Positions 8,575-16,221 of a stretch of DNA of 48,420 nucleotides are shown piece after piece. The stretch lies in assembly GCA_021732485.1 (NCBI GenBank), contig JAKFUV010000025.1:1-48420 (forward strand), in the 5' to 3' direction. Source of the stretch: Hyphomicrobium sp. Its GTDB lineage: Bacteria; Pseudomonadota; Alphaproteobacteria; Rhizobiales; Hyphomicrobiaceae. The notes beneath the pieces were generated by a model. It saw only the letters and a program-made list of their open reading frames with translations, searched no databases and was not told where the DNA came from. The number at the start of each line of letters is the position of its first letter. Position 1 is the first letter of the stretch. Made by a program: the position numbers and the translations under genes.

Positions 8575-10122
8575 TCAACCGTTGTAGACGAGCCGGCCGA
8601 TGCGCGCGTGCGTTGCCGGCGACAGCACCCGCAGAGCCAAGCCCCAGACCAAGCCAACACCGAGGATCGCCAGCGCGATCAACGGAATGTTGCTGCCGAA
8701 GCTGCCGTTTCCACCGAACGTGCCGAGATTGATGACGAGGAGATAGACCAAGTAGAGCTGCGCCACGAAGGCAATGATCGGCGCGATCACCGTCGAAATC
8801 ACGCCGCCCTCGCCGGGATGGTGGGCTCGGAAATAAGCGATGATCGCAATCGAGACGATGGCCTGCAAAATCAACAGCAGCATCGTGCCGAGAATGGCGA
8901 GCATCGTGTAGACGCCGACATAGGCCTGAGCATTCGGATCGTCGGTGCCCAAGAAGTACGCGAACAAACCTACCCATACCGCCGCCAGCACCGATTGCGC
9001 GGTCGAGGCGACGTGCGGGCTCTTGAAGCGGTCATGCGTCTGGCCTAGGAATGACGGCAAAACGCCTTCGCGCGCCAGCGAATACAAATAGCGAGCGGCC
9101 GTATTGTGGAAGGCCATGCCGCAGGCAAACGCGCTGGTGATGATGAGCACGCCCATCGCTTCAGCAGCCCACGGCCCGACAAACGTGCCCATTGGGCTGA
9201 TGAAGAAGTTGCCTGAATCCTTCACGGCCTTGGTCAGCATGTCGCCTTCCGTCGGAAACGCCGAGACGGCGCACCAGCTCGTGAAGATGTAGAACAGTCC
9301 AAGCCCGATTACCGAAATGTACAGTGACAGCGGCACGATACGCTTGGGATTGCGCGACTCTTCGGCATAGTTCGGTGCCATTTCAAAGCCGACCCATGAC
9401 CAGAAGGCCATAAACACGCCGACGGCTGCGGCGCCGGCCGCGATCTCGACATCGCCGATTTTCTGTTCGGCGACCGGCGTCAGCACGTTGACCACGTTCA
9501 GAGCTTCGGTGTTGAAGCTTGTACCCGACTGAGCGGTGAACACCGCAAAGTCGAAGATCAGCAGGATGATGACTTCGAGCACGAGCGCCACGCCAAGCAC
9601 GGCGGCCGAAAGCTGCACGTCGAGATAGCTCAGGATCGCCGCCAATGCGATGGCGAACAGCGACAACCAGATCCACGGCACGTTGATGCCAAAGTGGGTC
9701 GATATCCAGCTATTGGCGAAGAAGGCGAAAATGCCGGTGAGGGATGCTTCGAACACACTGTACGACGCGAACGAGGCGAAGCCAGCAGCCATGCCGACGT
9801 CACGGCCGAGGCCCTGGCTGATGAAAGAATAAAACCCGCCGACGCTCGAAACCTTGCGGGCCATCGCCGCGTAACCGATCGAGAAAATCGTCAACACGAT
9901 CGTCGCCAGGATGAAAGCGGCCGGCACGTAGATGCCGTTGCCGAAGCCGGCAGCGAACGGCACGTTGCCGAGCATGGCGGTCATCGGCGCGGCGCCGGTG
10001 ACGGTCAGGAACAGCACGCCGATTAAACCAACTGCGTTCCCGTGCAGACGATCGAGCCCGCGTTCGCTGGTGACTTCGAAATTTTCAGGCACGGCACTGG
10101 CCGTTGCTGTGGATTGAGCCAC
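8575..10122 (-). CDS. APC-superfamily amino acid/amine permease
   Basis: A 515-residue integral membrane transporter starting with GTG 10122, preceded by GGGGAGA. The first helix carries the APC signature (GLIGVLFLTVTGAAPMTAM), followed by the conserved GGFYSFISQGLGRDVGMAAGF segment and about 12 hydrophobic segments through residue 500. The loop GFEMAPNYAEESRNPKRIVP is the E-E-x-x-x-P-x-R-x-x-P motif of APC amino acid/polyamine carriers. The family moves amino acids, amines or related cations by proton or substrate coupling. In this operon it is the obvious uptake system for the substrate of the dehydratase/kinase pathway, which argues for an amino-containing compound. Confidence 0.92.
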   Translation of the reverse strand: MAQSTATASAVPENFEVTSERGLDRLHGNAVGLIGVLFLTVTGAAPMTAMLGNVPFAAGFGNGIYVPAAFILATIVLTIFSIGYAAMARKVSSVGGFYSFISQGLGRDVGMAAGFASFASYSVFEASLTGIFAFFANSWISTHFGINVPWIWLSLFAIALAAILSYLDVQLSAAVLGVALVLEVIILLIFDFAVFTAQSGTSFNTEALNVVNVLTPVAEQKIGDVEIAAGAAAVGVFMAFWSWVGFEMAPNYAEESRNPKRIVPLSLYISVIGLGLFYIFTSWCAVSAFPTEGDMLTKAVKDSGNFFISPMGTFVGPWAAEAMGVLIITSAFACGMAFHNTAARYLYSLAREGVLPSFLGQTHDRFKSPHVASTAQSVLAAVWVGLFAYFLGTDDPNAQAYVGVYTMLAILGTMLLLILQAIVSIAIIAYFRAHHPGEGGVISTVIAPIIAFVAQLYLVYLLVINLGTFGGNGSFGSNIPLIALAILGVGLVWGLALRVLSPATHARIGRLVYNG

Positions 10123-10241
10123 CTGCGTATCTCCCCTCGGTTTGAACCGACTTTAAAGCGACGGATCATCGTCAGTGTTGTGACCGCCAAATCCCCCGGC
10201 CGTCCGGTCGATATGATGATCGGCCCCGATCGCAGGTGCAA

Positions 10242-10317
10242 GCCGCCAAGACTAGGCAATTACGGTTGAACGTATGATTATTTTTTAGGCTGTGACTTGA
10301 CTGCCGCCAGTCTAGGC
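10242..10317 (-). promoter_or_regulatory. Direct repeats upstream of permease gene
   Basis: GCCGCCAAGACTAGGC (10242-10257) recurs as GCCGCC-AGTCTAGGC (10303-10317) in the same orientation, in the 200-bp gap ahead of the permease. Two direct half-sites are typical of AraC-family binding. The start-to-start spacing of 61 bp is larger than usual, so the assignment is tentative. Confidence 0.35.
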
Positions 10318-10322
10318 TTGAC

Positions 10323-11051
10323 TTAGCCCGGGCTTAACCGCGTCTGTCCGACCTCATCGTCAAGCCGCATCATCGAGATCAGCTCCTGGCTGCTCATCAC
10401 ATGGCAGTAGATCATGTTCATGATTTCGAGCTCCTTGTGATGCAGTTCGTCCGACCCCGCAGCGCAGCAATCCTCGACCACGATGACGCTGAAACTCTCG
10501 TCTGCCAGGCTGCGCACGGTCGAGGACACGCACTGATCGGTGAAGATCCCGCAGCACACCACAGTTTTGATTCCGAGGTTGGTCAAGATCAGCCGCAAGT
10601 TGGTGCCGGTCAGCGCGCTGTCGGTCGTCTTGATGACCTCGATCTCATCGCCTTCCGGCGCAAGTTGCGAAATGATCTGGCCGGGATGCTCGTCCTTCGG
10701 CAGCAGCAAATTGTTCCAGCCCGGCATTTTTTGCGACAGTGACCGCTCGCGGCCATCCTTGGTGTGGCAAGCAATACGGGCGAACAGCCGCTCGATGCCA
10801 TGCGCTCGAAACAGATTGAGAAGATGCTGCGTGCGCGGAATGAGCGTCTTATGCATGCGCTCGTGGAACGGCGTCCAGGCATCGAACCGGCGCTGTTCGT
10901 CAACTGACAATGCGGCGCGATCCGGTCGCACCAGATAGGTGTTCTGCACATCGATGATGAGCAGCGCCGTGGTCGCCCACGTGACATCAGGGTCGGCAGG
11001 CTCCGGCGCGCCGTCGTAATAGATCGAGCGATAGGCGGTTTTCCAAGTCAT
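10323..11051 (-). CDS. Isochorismatase-like cysteine hydrolase
   Basis: A 242-residue protein from ATG 11051; the frame extends further upstream but overlaps the preceding gene. It has the isochorismatase fold: LLIIDVQN with Asp34, IKTTDSALTG with Lys141, and CGIFTDQCVSSTVRSLADE with nucleophile Cys174. This is the Asp-Lys-Cys triad shared by nicotinamidases, N-carbamoylsarcosine amidases and related amidases. The cis-peptide region (GIFTDQC) is intact. It starts 10 bp after the dehydratase small subunit. A role in hydrolysing an amide or carbamoyl intermediate is inferred from its position; the true substrate is unknown. Confidence 0.87.
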   Translation of the reverse strand: MTWKTAYRSIYYDGAPEPADPDVTWATTALLIIDVQNTYLVRPDRAALSVDEQRRFDAWTPFHERMHKTLIPRTQHLLNLFRAHGIERLFARIACHTKDGRERSLSQKMPGWNNLLLPKDEHPGQIISQLAPEGDEIEVIKTTDSALTGTNLRLILTNLGIKTVVCCGIFTDQCVSSTVRSLADESFSVIVVEDCCAAGSDELHHKELEIMNMIYCHVMSSQELISMMRLDDEVGQTRLSPG

Positions 11052-11061
11052 GCAGGCGTCC

Positions 11062-11490
11062 CTAAAATCTCTTACTGAATAGTCCGCGCCGATCATAGAC
11101 GTCGGCCGCCTCCCTGATGAATGCGGCGATGACCTGCGCTCCATAGCGCTGCTCGATGTCGTGCGCCAATTGCACCAGTTCCGCTTTCGACTGCGCCCGT
11201 CCAGGCCGCAGGCGCTCATAGATCTGCATGATGGTTTCCTGCGGGACATCGACAAGCTCAGCCGCGCGTCTGAAATTCTGCGCCAGAGTTGCCCGGCCGG
11301 CATCGGCGGCGATCTCCGCCTGCTGATGCAATGCGTGGCGCGTGATGCTCAGATCATCCATCGAGATGTCGTCGGCCATGACCGCGTCGAGCGTGATGTC
11401 GTCGAGCGACTTGCCGCGCTTGCCAGTGACAAGCTCCGGTCGCCGTTCCGCCAGCGGATAGTCAGCCGTGGTGAGTTTTGCAGTGGTCAT
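11062..11490 (-). CDS. B12-dependent diol/glycerol dehydratase, small subunit
   Basis: A 142-residue protein matching the PduE/DhaB3 small subunit. It shows DYPLAERRPELVTGKRGKSL, then DDITLDAVMADDISMDDLSI, RHALHQQAEIAADAGRATLA, NFRRAAELVDVPQETIMQIY and ERLRPGRAQS. The small subunit completes the heterohexamer and shapes the adenosylcobalamin site. Its ATG overlaps the stop of the fused large/medium gene (ATGA at 11487-11490), so translation is coupled. The C-terminus (AAFIREAADVYDRRGLF) is intact, as expected for a functional protein. Confidence 0.93.
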   Translation of the reverse strand: MTTAKLTTADYPLAERRPELVTGKRGKSLDDITLDAVMADDISMDDLSITRHALHQQAEIAADAGRATLAQNFRRAAELVDVPQETIMQIYERLRPGRAQSKAELVQLAHDIEQRYGAQVIAAFIREAADVYDRRGLFSKRF

Positions 11491-13769
11491 TGAGGCGGCT
11501 CCAGCAAGGCAACTTCGATCTCTTGCGGCGCACCGCCTTCGATCGTGAGAGCGGTCTCAATCGCGTAAATCAGTGATACCCGCGCGTGATAGCGAGAGCC
11601 AAGTGCCTCGCCCCGCGTCGGTACGACGATCGGCTCCGGCAAATGTCCGTGTGCATATGCGGCGGCATTGGCTCCCATTCGGCGATAGTGTTCGAGCCGC
11701 GTGATCGGCGCGTTCGAGAACAGTTCGAGATTGTTGTGCGGCATACGATCCTTCTGGTGGATGACGGCGGTGCCTTTCGCCTGGATGCCGATACCGATGC
11801 CGGACCCCGCCAATCGCGCCGCGCTCAAGCCGATGAAGGACGTATCGGCGGTGTGCTGCATGCGCACGATGCGGGCATGACACCCGCCTTCGGCAATACC
11901 GGAGATGAGATGGCGCACAACGTCCGACAGCGGATGACCGGCGACGGTGCGAAACAACGTCGATCCGAAGGCTGGCGAAATTCCGATGACGATGTCTTGC
12001 ACGACGTTGCCGGCCGCAGCAGGTCCAATGGTGCGATAGCGGATGCGTTTGGCTTCGGGCGCCTTGTGGATGGCTTCTTCGCGCAGCACCTGATCGCGGG
12101 TCAGAACATCGCGAATGGTCGAAATTTCGCCGCGCCGCTGAGGGCTCAATTGATAACCCGATCCAGGGCCAAGATAATCGTTGGGATCATTGATGGCTGA
12201 GAGCACGCGACCATCCCGTACAACAGCCGAGGTTTGCAGGTAATCACCAGAGACGCGCAGGCGCACCAGCTGCAACAGATTGTTGGCTTCCGTCTCGAAG
12301 CCGCGGCGCGCGAGCGCTTTGATGACGGACAAAATGGTGATGCCGCGCTGTTCGATGGCCTCGCTGATCAAGGTCGCGTCGCGCGGCGTGAAGCTACGCG
12401 TGTCGTCGGACCCGGATGCAGTCAGAACGCTTTGCTTCATGGCCGCCGTCGGATGGGCCAGATCCAGCTCTTCGACAACCGCGCTGAAGGCTTCGATGGC
12501 GCGCGCGCGCACGTCGAGCAGCGTATTTTCATCGCGCGACGTCAATCCGCCGTCGGCCTCGAAGTCGCGCTGCAAAACGAGATAGTCTTCGAGTTCTTCG
12601 CCGTTCAGCAGCGACGCATTAAACGAATTGTCGTACTTCAGGATCGAGCCGAAGCCGGAGCAGATCAAGTCCGATCCGGCGATGAGGTAGGGAAGAATTT
12701 TTGCCCCAACGCGAATTTCAGATTCAGTCGGCCGTGCGTCGTTGCCGGACGCGCATTCGAGATCGAGCCAGACGGCGATGAGGTTTTCAGCCATCAGTTC
12801 GCGCATGCCGCCGGGCACGGTGCAGGTCACGGGAGCGCCATCGATCCCGCCGTTTTGCGTACCCTGCACGCCCATGGCGCGCTGTAGACACAGGCAGCGG
12901 GCTTCGAGGTAAAGCAGCGATTTCTTTTCGTGGTAGCCCATCAAGAGTTCAGATCCGGCGCCCGACGTGCAGCGCATCTTGATGCCGCGTGAAGCGTAGG
13001 CGGCAGCCAGAAAAGCTTTCGACCACGGCGTATCATCGCCGTCGATAAAGCTTTTTTCAGTGCCGTAGACCGACACCGTTTCGGCGTAGGAGGTGAAGCC
13101 CGCCATGCCGATTTTGAGTTCTTCGGCTTCCTCGCTCGAACATTGAAAAAGCGTTCCCCAGCGACCAACGGCGGCTCCTACCGCGCACGCCAGCGCATTC
13201 GACCATGAATTTCGGGCGACCCGCATCGTTGTTTCAATTTCGTCGAAGCCGAAGGCGACGGCGGTCGCGGCATCGGCGGCCATTTGCAGCGGATCGTCTT
13301 TGGCGTTGGTGACATGCGCCTGATTGCCGGGTGTCTTTCGTGCCCGCATTTTGCTGTACGCAAAGGCAATCTCAAGCGACGACAGAAGCCCGACGATTTC
13401 GGCCAGCCGGGCTGGCGTCATGCCGCGCGCCAGCCGCACAAGGACATGGCGCGGCACGTTCATGTCGACGAGCATGCGGGCGACGTCGAGCGGCGGCATG
13501 GCCATCGCTTCGGCGGCGATTTCTGGATCGATGTGGTAGGTGGCGATGAACCAATCGATCATATCGAAGTCGGCGGCGGCGATGCCGTCCATCACCGTAA
13601 CGCCGCCGTTCGTCACGGCGAGGCCGGGCGTTGGATCATGCGGGCTCTTGAAAGCCGCAAAGCCACTTTCGGCATCTTCGGCTGCAAACTTGTCGAGCCG
13701 CAGCGGCCGGTCATCCCATTCTGAAAACCGCTTCCATCGGTTGGGAAGCGGGCGGTCGCCATCGCTCAT
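11487..13769 (-). CDS. B12-dependent dehydratase, fused large + medium subunits
   Basis: A 760-residue protein preceded by GAGAGAG. Residues 1-560 align without gaps to the PduC large subunit (constant offset of +9 from Klebsiella oxytoca PduC, recalled from memory). Residues 565-760 correspond to the PduD medium subunit (GSGIGIGIQAKGTAVIHQKD, then LELFSNAP, cobalamin-contacting). Active-site residues kept are Gln150, His152 (QAHVTN), Glu179 (FDEIETT), Glu230 (YAETVSVYGTE), Gln305 (TQNGG), Asp344 (SGND) and Ser371. The substrate-lining positions equivalent to Ser301 and Gln336 are Asp310 and Ala345 instead, so the substrate is probably not 1,2-propanediol or glycerol. The usual three-gene set is reduced to two by the fusion. 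No reactivase (PduGH/DdrAB) or shell gene is in the window. Confidence 0.93.
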   Translation of the reverse strand: MSDGDRPLPNRWKRFSEWDDRPLRLDKFAAEDAESGFAAFKSPHDPTPGLAVTNGGVTVMDGIAAADFDMIDWFIATYHIDPEIAAEAMAMPPLDVARMLVDMNVPRHVLVRLARGMTPARLAEIVGLLSSLEIAFAYSKMRARKTPGNQAHVTNAKDDPLQMAADAATAVAFGFDEIETTMRVARNSWSNALACAVGAAVGRWGTLFQCSSEEAEELKIGMAGFTSYAETVSVYGTEKSFIDGDDTPWSKAFLAAAYASRGIKMRCTSGAGSELLMGYHEKKSLLYLEARCLCLQRAMGVQGTQNGGIDGAPVTCTVPGGMRELMAENLIAVWLDLECASGNDARPTESEIRVGAKILPYLIAGSDLICSGFGSILKYDNSFNASLLNGEELEDYLVLQRDFEADGGLTSRDENTLLDVRARAIEAFSAVVEELDLAHPTAAMKQSVLTASGSDDTRSFTPRDATLISEAIEQRGITILSVIKALARRGFETEANNLLQLVRLRVSGDYLQTSAVVRDGRVLSAINDPNDYLGPGSGYQLSPQRRGEISTIRDVLTRDQVLREEAIHKAPEAKRIRYRTIGPAAAGNVVQDIVIGISPAFGSTLFRTVAGHPLSDVVRHLISGIAEGGCHARIVRMQHTADTSFIGLSAARLAGSGIGIGIQAKGTAVIHQKDRMPHNNLELFSNAPITRLEHYRRMGANAAAYAHGHLPEPIVVPTRGEALGSRYHARVSLIYAIETALTIEGGAPQEIEVALLEPPQ

Positions 13770-13833
13770 GCCGGCTCTCTCGCATCCTACAACAGGTGCT
13801 CTCGTCGTGTATCGTAGCCGAGCTTCACATCGG

Positions 13834-13867
13834 TTGACATACGCCTAACGAGAGTTGGCTTAGGCGT
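13834..13867. promoter_or_regulatory. Divergent promoter region with perfect dyad
   Basis: ACGCCTAA (13841-13848) and TTAGGCGT (13860-13867) are perfect inverted 8-mers separated by 11 bp. A TTGACA (13834-13839) lies immediately left of the dyad. The dyad is between the divergent dehydratase and class III PLP enzyme genes, so one regulator could control both. A nested CTAACGA/TCGTTAG pair overlaps it. Confidence 0.5.
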
Positions 13868-14029
13868 CGTTAGAAGCGCAATAAATGGCGGAAGAGAGCA
13901 GCGTTTGGACAGTTCTGGCGTCTTGCAGTCAACCGCACGGCCGATATCTGCGTTTAGCTTGCGGCGAATGCATTTCAGCCGCCCGTTGATTTGCTGGGTC
14001 TGGGCTGTGACGTCCGCCGAAGGAACCCG

Positions 14030-15391
14030 ATGAGCACGACGCAAAAGATACTCGAGTTGAACGCTTTCGACATGCGCAGCGGCCAGGGCCTGGACCCGGC
14101 CGTCAAGGCACTCGTCGCCCGTCGCCGGAGAACCTTCGGCCCAACGTCGATGCTATTTTACAACCGGCCGCTCAATCTCGTGCGCGGTGAGGGCGCGTGG
14201 TTGTTCGATGCCGATGGCAGCCGCTATCTCGATGCCTATAACAACGTGCCATCTGTCGGCCATTGCCACCCGCGCGTCGTCGATGCCGTGGCGCGCCAGA
14301 TGGCGACGCTCAACACGCACACGCGCTATCTCTACGATCATGTCTACACTTACGCCGAACGGCTGCTGGCGACGTTTCCGGGCGAGATCTCGAACATCGT
14401 GTTCACCTGCACGGGCAGCGAAAGCGTTGATCTGGCCTTGCGCATCGCCCGCGAGGTTACTGGCGGCACGGGATTTATCGCTACTGAAAACGCCTATCAC
14501 GGCAATACAACAACAGCGACGGAGATCTCGCCGTCGTCGGCCAGCGCCGAGGCGCCGGCGTCCAACATCGCTTTTGTGCCGGCACCCGATAGCTATCGAT
14601 ATGCGGGTGACGCCGCCGGCGACGTGCTGCACGCGGCCGTGCTCGCCGCGATCGCTAAGATGCAGGCGAACGGTATCCGTTTCGCCGGAATGATCGCCGA
14701 CAGCGTCTTCTCAAGCGACGGTGTTTTTCCCGGCGAGCGTGGATTTTTGGCGAAAACCGTTGATGCCGTCCGCGCTGCCGGCGGCCTCTACATCGCTGAC
14801 GAAGTGCAGCCGGGCTTTGGCCGCCTCGGCGAAACGATGTGGGGATTTCAGCGCCACGGCGTCGTGCCGGACATGGTTGTCATGGGCAAGCCGATGGGCA
14901 ATGGCTACCCCATCGGCGGCGTCGCCGTTCGCCCGGACCTGCTGCAGGCGTTTGGGTCGAGGGCTGGATACTTCAATACGTTTGGCGGCAGCCCGGTCGC
15001 CTCTGCGGCGGGCTTGGCAGTGCTCGACGTTATTGCGGACGAGCAGCTACAGACGAACGCGCGCGAAACCGGCGCGGTTTTTCTAGCGGGCCTGAAAAAG
15101 ATCGCCAGCGACCACGCCAGTATCGGCGATGTTCGCGGCTGCGGGCTGTATCTCGCGGTTGAGTTTGTTGCCAACCGCGAGACGCGCGAGCCCGACACCG
15201 AGACGGCCGTCGCTGCCGTCAATGCGCTGCGCGAGCGCAACGTCCTCGTCGGCACGGCAGGGCAACACGGCAACATCTGGAAAATCCGTCCGCCGTTGTG
15301 TTTCAATCGCGATCATGTCGATATTTTTCTCGAAGCGTTTGCCGGCGTGCTGGCGGCCGGCGCACCCGCGAGAGATCGACACCAATCCTGA
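14030..15391 (+). CDS. Class III PLP enzyme, probable amino-alcohol-phosphate phospho-lyase
   Basis: A 453-residue protein from ATG 14030, preceded by GAAGGAA. It is a class III aminotransferase-fold enzyme: CTGSESVDLALRIAR (phosphate-binding), IADEVQPGFGRLG (Asp257, Gln260) and VVMGKPMGNGYPIGG with PLP-Lys287. The KPMGNG motif, the segment AYHGNTTTATEISP, the APDSYR segment and YFNTFGGSPVASAAGLAVL match the ethanolamine-phosphate and phosphohydroxylysine phospho-lyases (AGXT2L type) better than ordinary omega-aminotransferases. Those enzymes eliminate phosphate and ammonia, leaving an aldehyde. The APH-fold kinase at 5396 could supply the phosphorylated substrate. A plain omega-transaminase remains possible. 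Confidence 0.87.
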   Translation: MSTTQKILELNAFDMRSGQGLDPAVKALVARRRRTFGPTSMLFYNRPLNLVRGEGAWLFDADGSRYLDAYNNVPSVGHCHPRVVDAVARQMATLNTHTRYLYDHVYTYAERLLATFPGEISNIVFTCTGSESVDLALRIAREVTGGTGFIATENAYHGNTTTATEISPSSASAEAPASNIAFVPAPDSYRYAGDAAGDVLHAAVLAAIAKMQANGIRFAGMIADSVFSSDGVFPGERGFLAKTVDAVRAAGGLYIADEVQPGFGRLGETMWGFQRHGVVPDMVVMGKPMGNGYPIGGVAVRPDLLQAFGSRAGYFNTFGGSPVASAAGLAVLDVIADEQLQTNARETGAVFLAGLKKIASDHASIGDVRGCGLYLAVEFVANRETREPDTETAVAAVNALRERNVLVGTAGQHGNIWKIRPPLCFNRDHVDIFLEAFAGVLAAGAPARDRHQS

Positions 15392-15422
15392 ACATGAAAC
15401 GTAGCATCGCACGGGAGGCACC

Positions 15423-16190
15423 ATGGCCGGACGTCTAGCAGGCAAGATTGCATTGATATCCGGCGGCGCCACCGGCATGGGCGGCGCCTCGTCGAAACTT
15501 TTTGCAGCGGAGGGCGCCAAAGTCGGCGTTGTCGATCGCAATGAGGCTGCGGGCCGCGCCGTTGTCCAAGAGATCAGGGCTGCCGGCGGTATCGCTGCAT
15601 TCGCTTCAGCCGACGTCTCGGATGAAGCGCAGGTCATCGCAGCCGTGGCCGCGATCAGCGGCGAACTCGGTAATCCCAACATCCTCTTCAATCATGCCGG
15701 CACAATTATCATCAAGCCGTTCCTCGAGACGACGCGCGCCGAATGGGATTGGCTGATGGCGGTCAATGTCACGAGCATGTTCTTGATGACGCGCGCCGTG
15801 CTGCCCGGCATGCTCAAGCAAGGCGGCGGATCGATCGTCTGTACGTCGTCGATTTCAGCTGTCGCCGCAACGCCGCGCGAGGTCGTCTACAATGCCAGCA
15901 AGGGCGCGTGTCACATGTTCGCGCAATCGATTGCGGTCGAATTTCGCGATCAGAACATTCGCTGCAATACCGTTTGTCCCGGCTTCGTCGCGACGCCGCA
16001 CGGCTTGCGCGAAGTGAAAGAATTGTCGGCGCTGGGCGTCGATATGTCGGACGCGGCGATCGCCGTGCAACAAGGACGTCTGTGCCAGCCGGAAGAAGTG
16101 GCGCGCGCGGCCTTGTTTCTCGCCAGTGACGAAGCGAGCTTCATCACCGGAACGCATTTGTTCGTCGACAACGGCTTTACGGCGGTGTGA
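15423..16190 (+). CDS. Short-chain dehydrogenase/reductase
   Basis: A 255-residue classical SDR preceded by GGGAGG, 31 bp after the PLP enzyme and thus probably in its operon. The cofactor motif is SGGATGMG at 13-20. The acidic end of the second strand (VVDRN) points to NAD(H). Catalytic Ser is in CTSSIS (about 143), with Tyr156 and Lys160 in YNASK. The usual NNAG is NHAG here. The C-terminus FITGTHLFVDNGFTAV is typical. It probably oxidises the carbonyl or hydroxyl product of the preceding enzyme; the substrate is inferred only from context. Confidence 0.88.
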   Translation: MAGRLAGKIALISGGATGMGGASSKLFAAEGAKVGVVDRNEAAGRAVVQEIRAAGGIAAFASADVSDEAQVIAAVAAISGELGNPNILFNHAGTIIIKPFLETTRAEWDWLMAVNVTSMFLMTRAVLPGMLKQGGGSIVCTSSISAVAATPREVVYNASKGACHMFAQSIAVEFRDQNIRCNTVCPGFVATPHGLREVKELSALGVDMSDAAIAVQQGRLCQPEEVARAALFLASDEASFITGTHLFVDNGFTAV

Positions 16191-16221
16191 TGCTTCGCCC
16201 GCCGCGTCGCTGGAAGCGCTT

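Noticed and set aside
7672..15391. Bacterial microcompartment locus
   Set aside because: Diol dehydratase suggested it, but no shell (BMC) protein, reactivase or encapsulation-type partner is present in the window.
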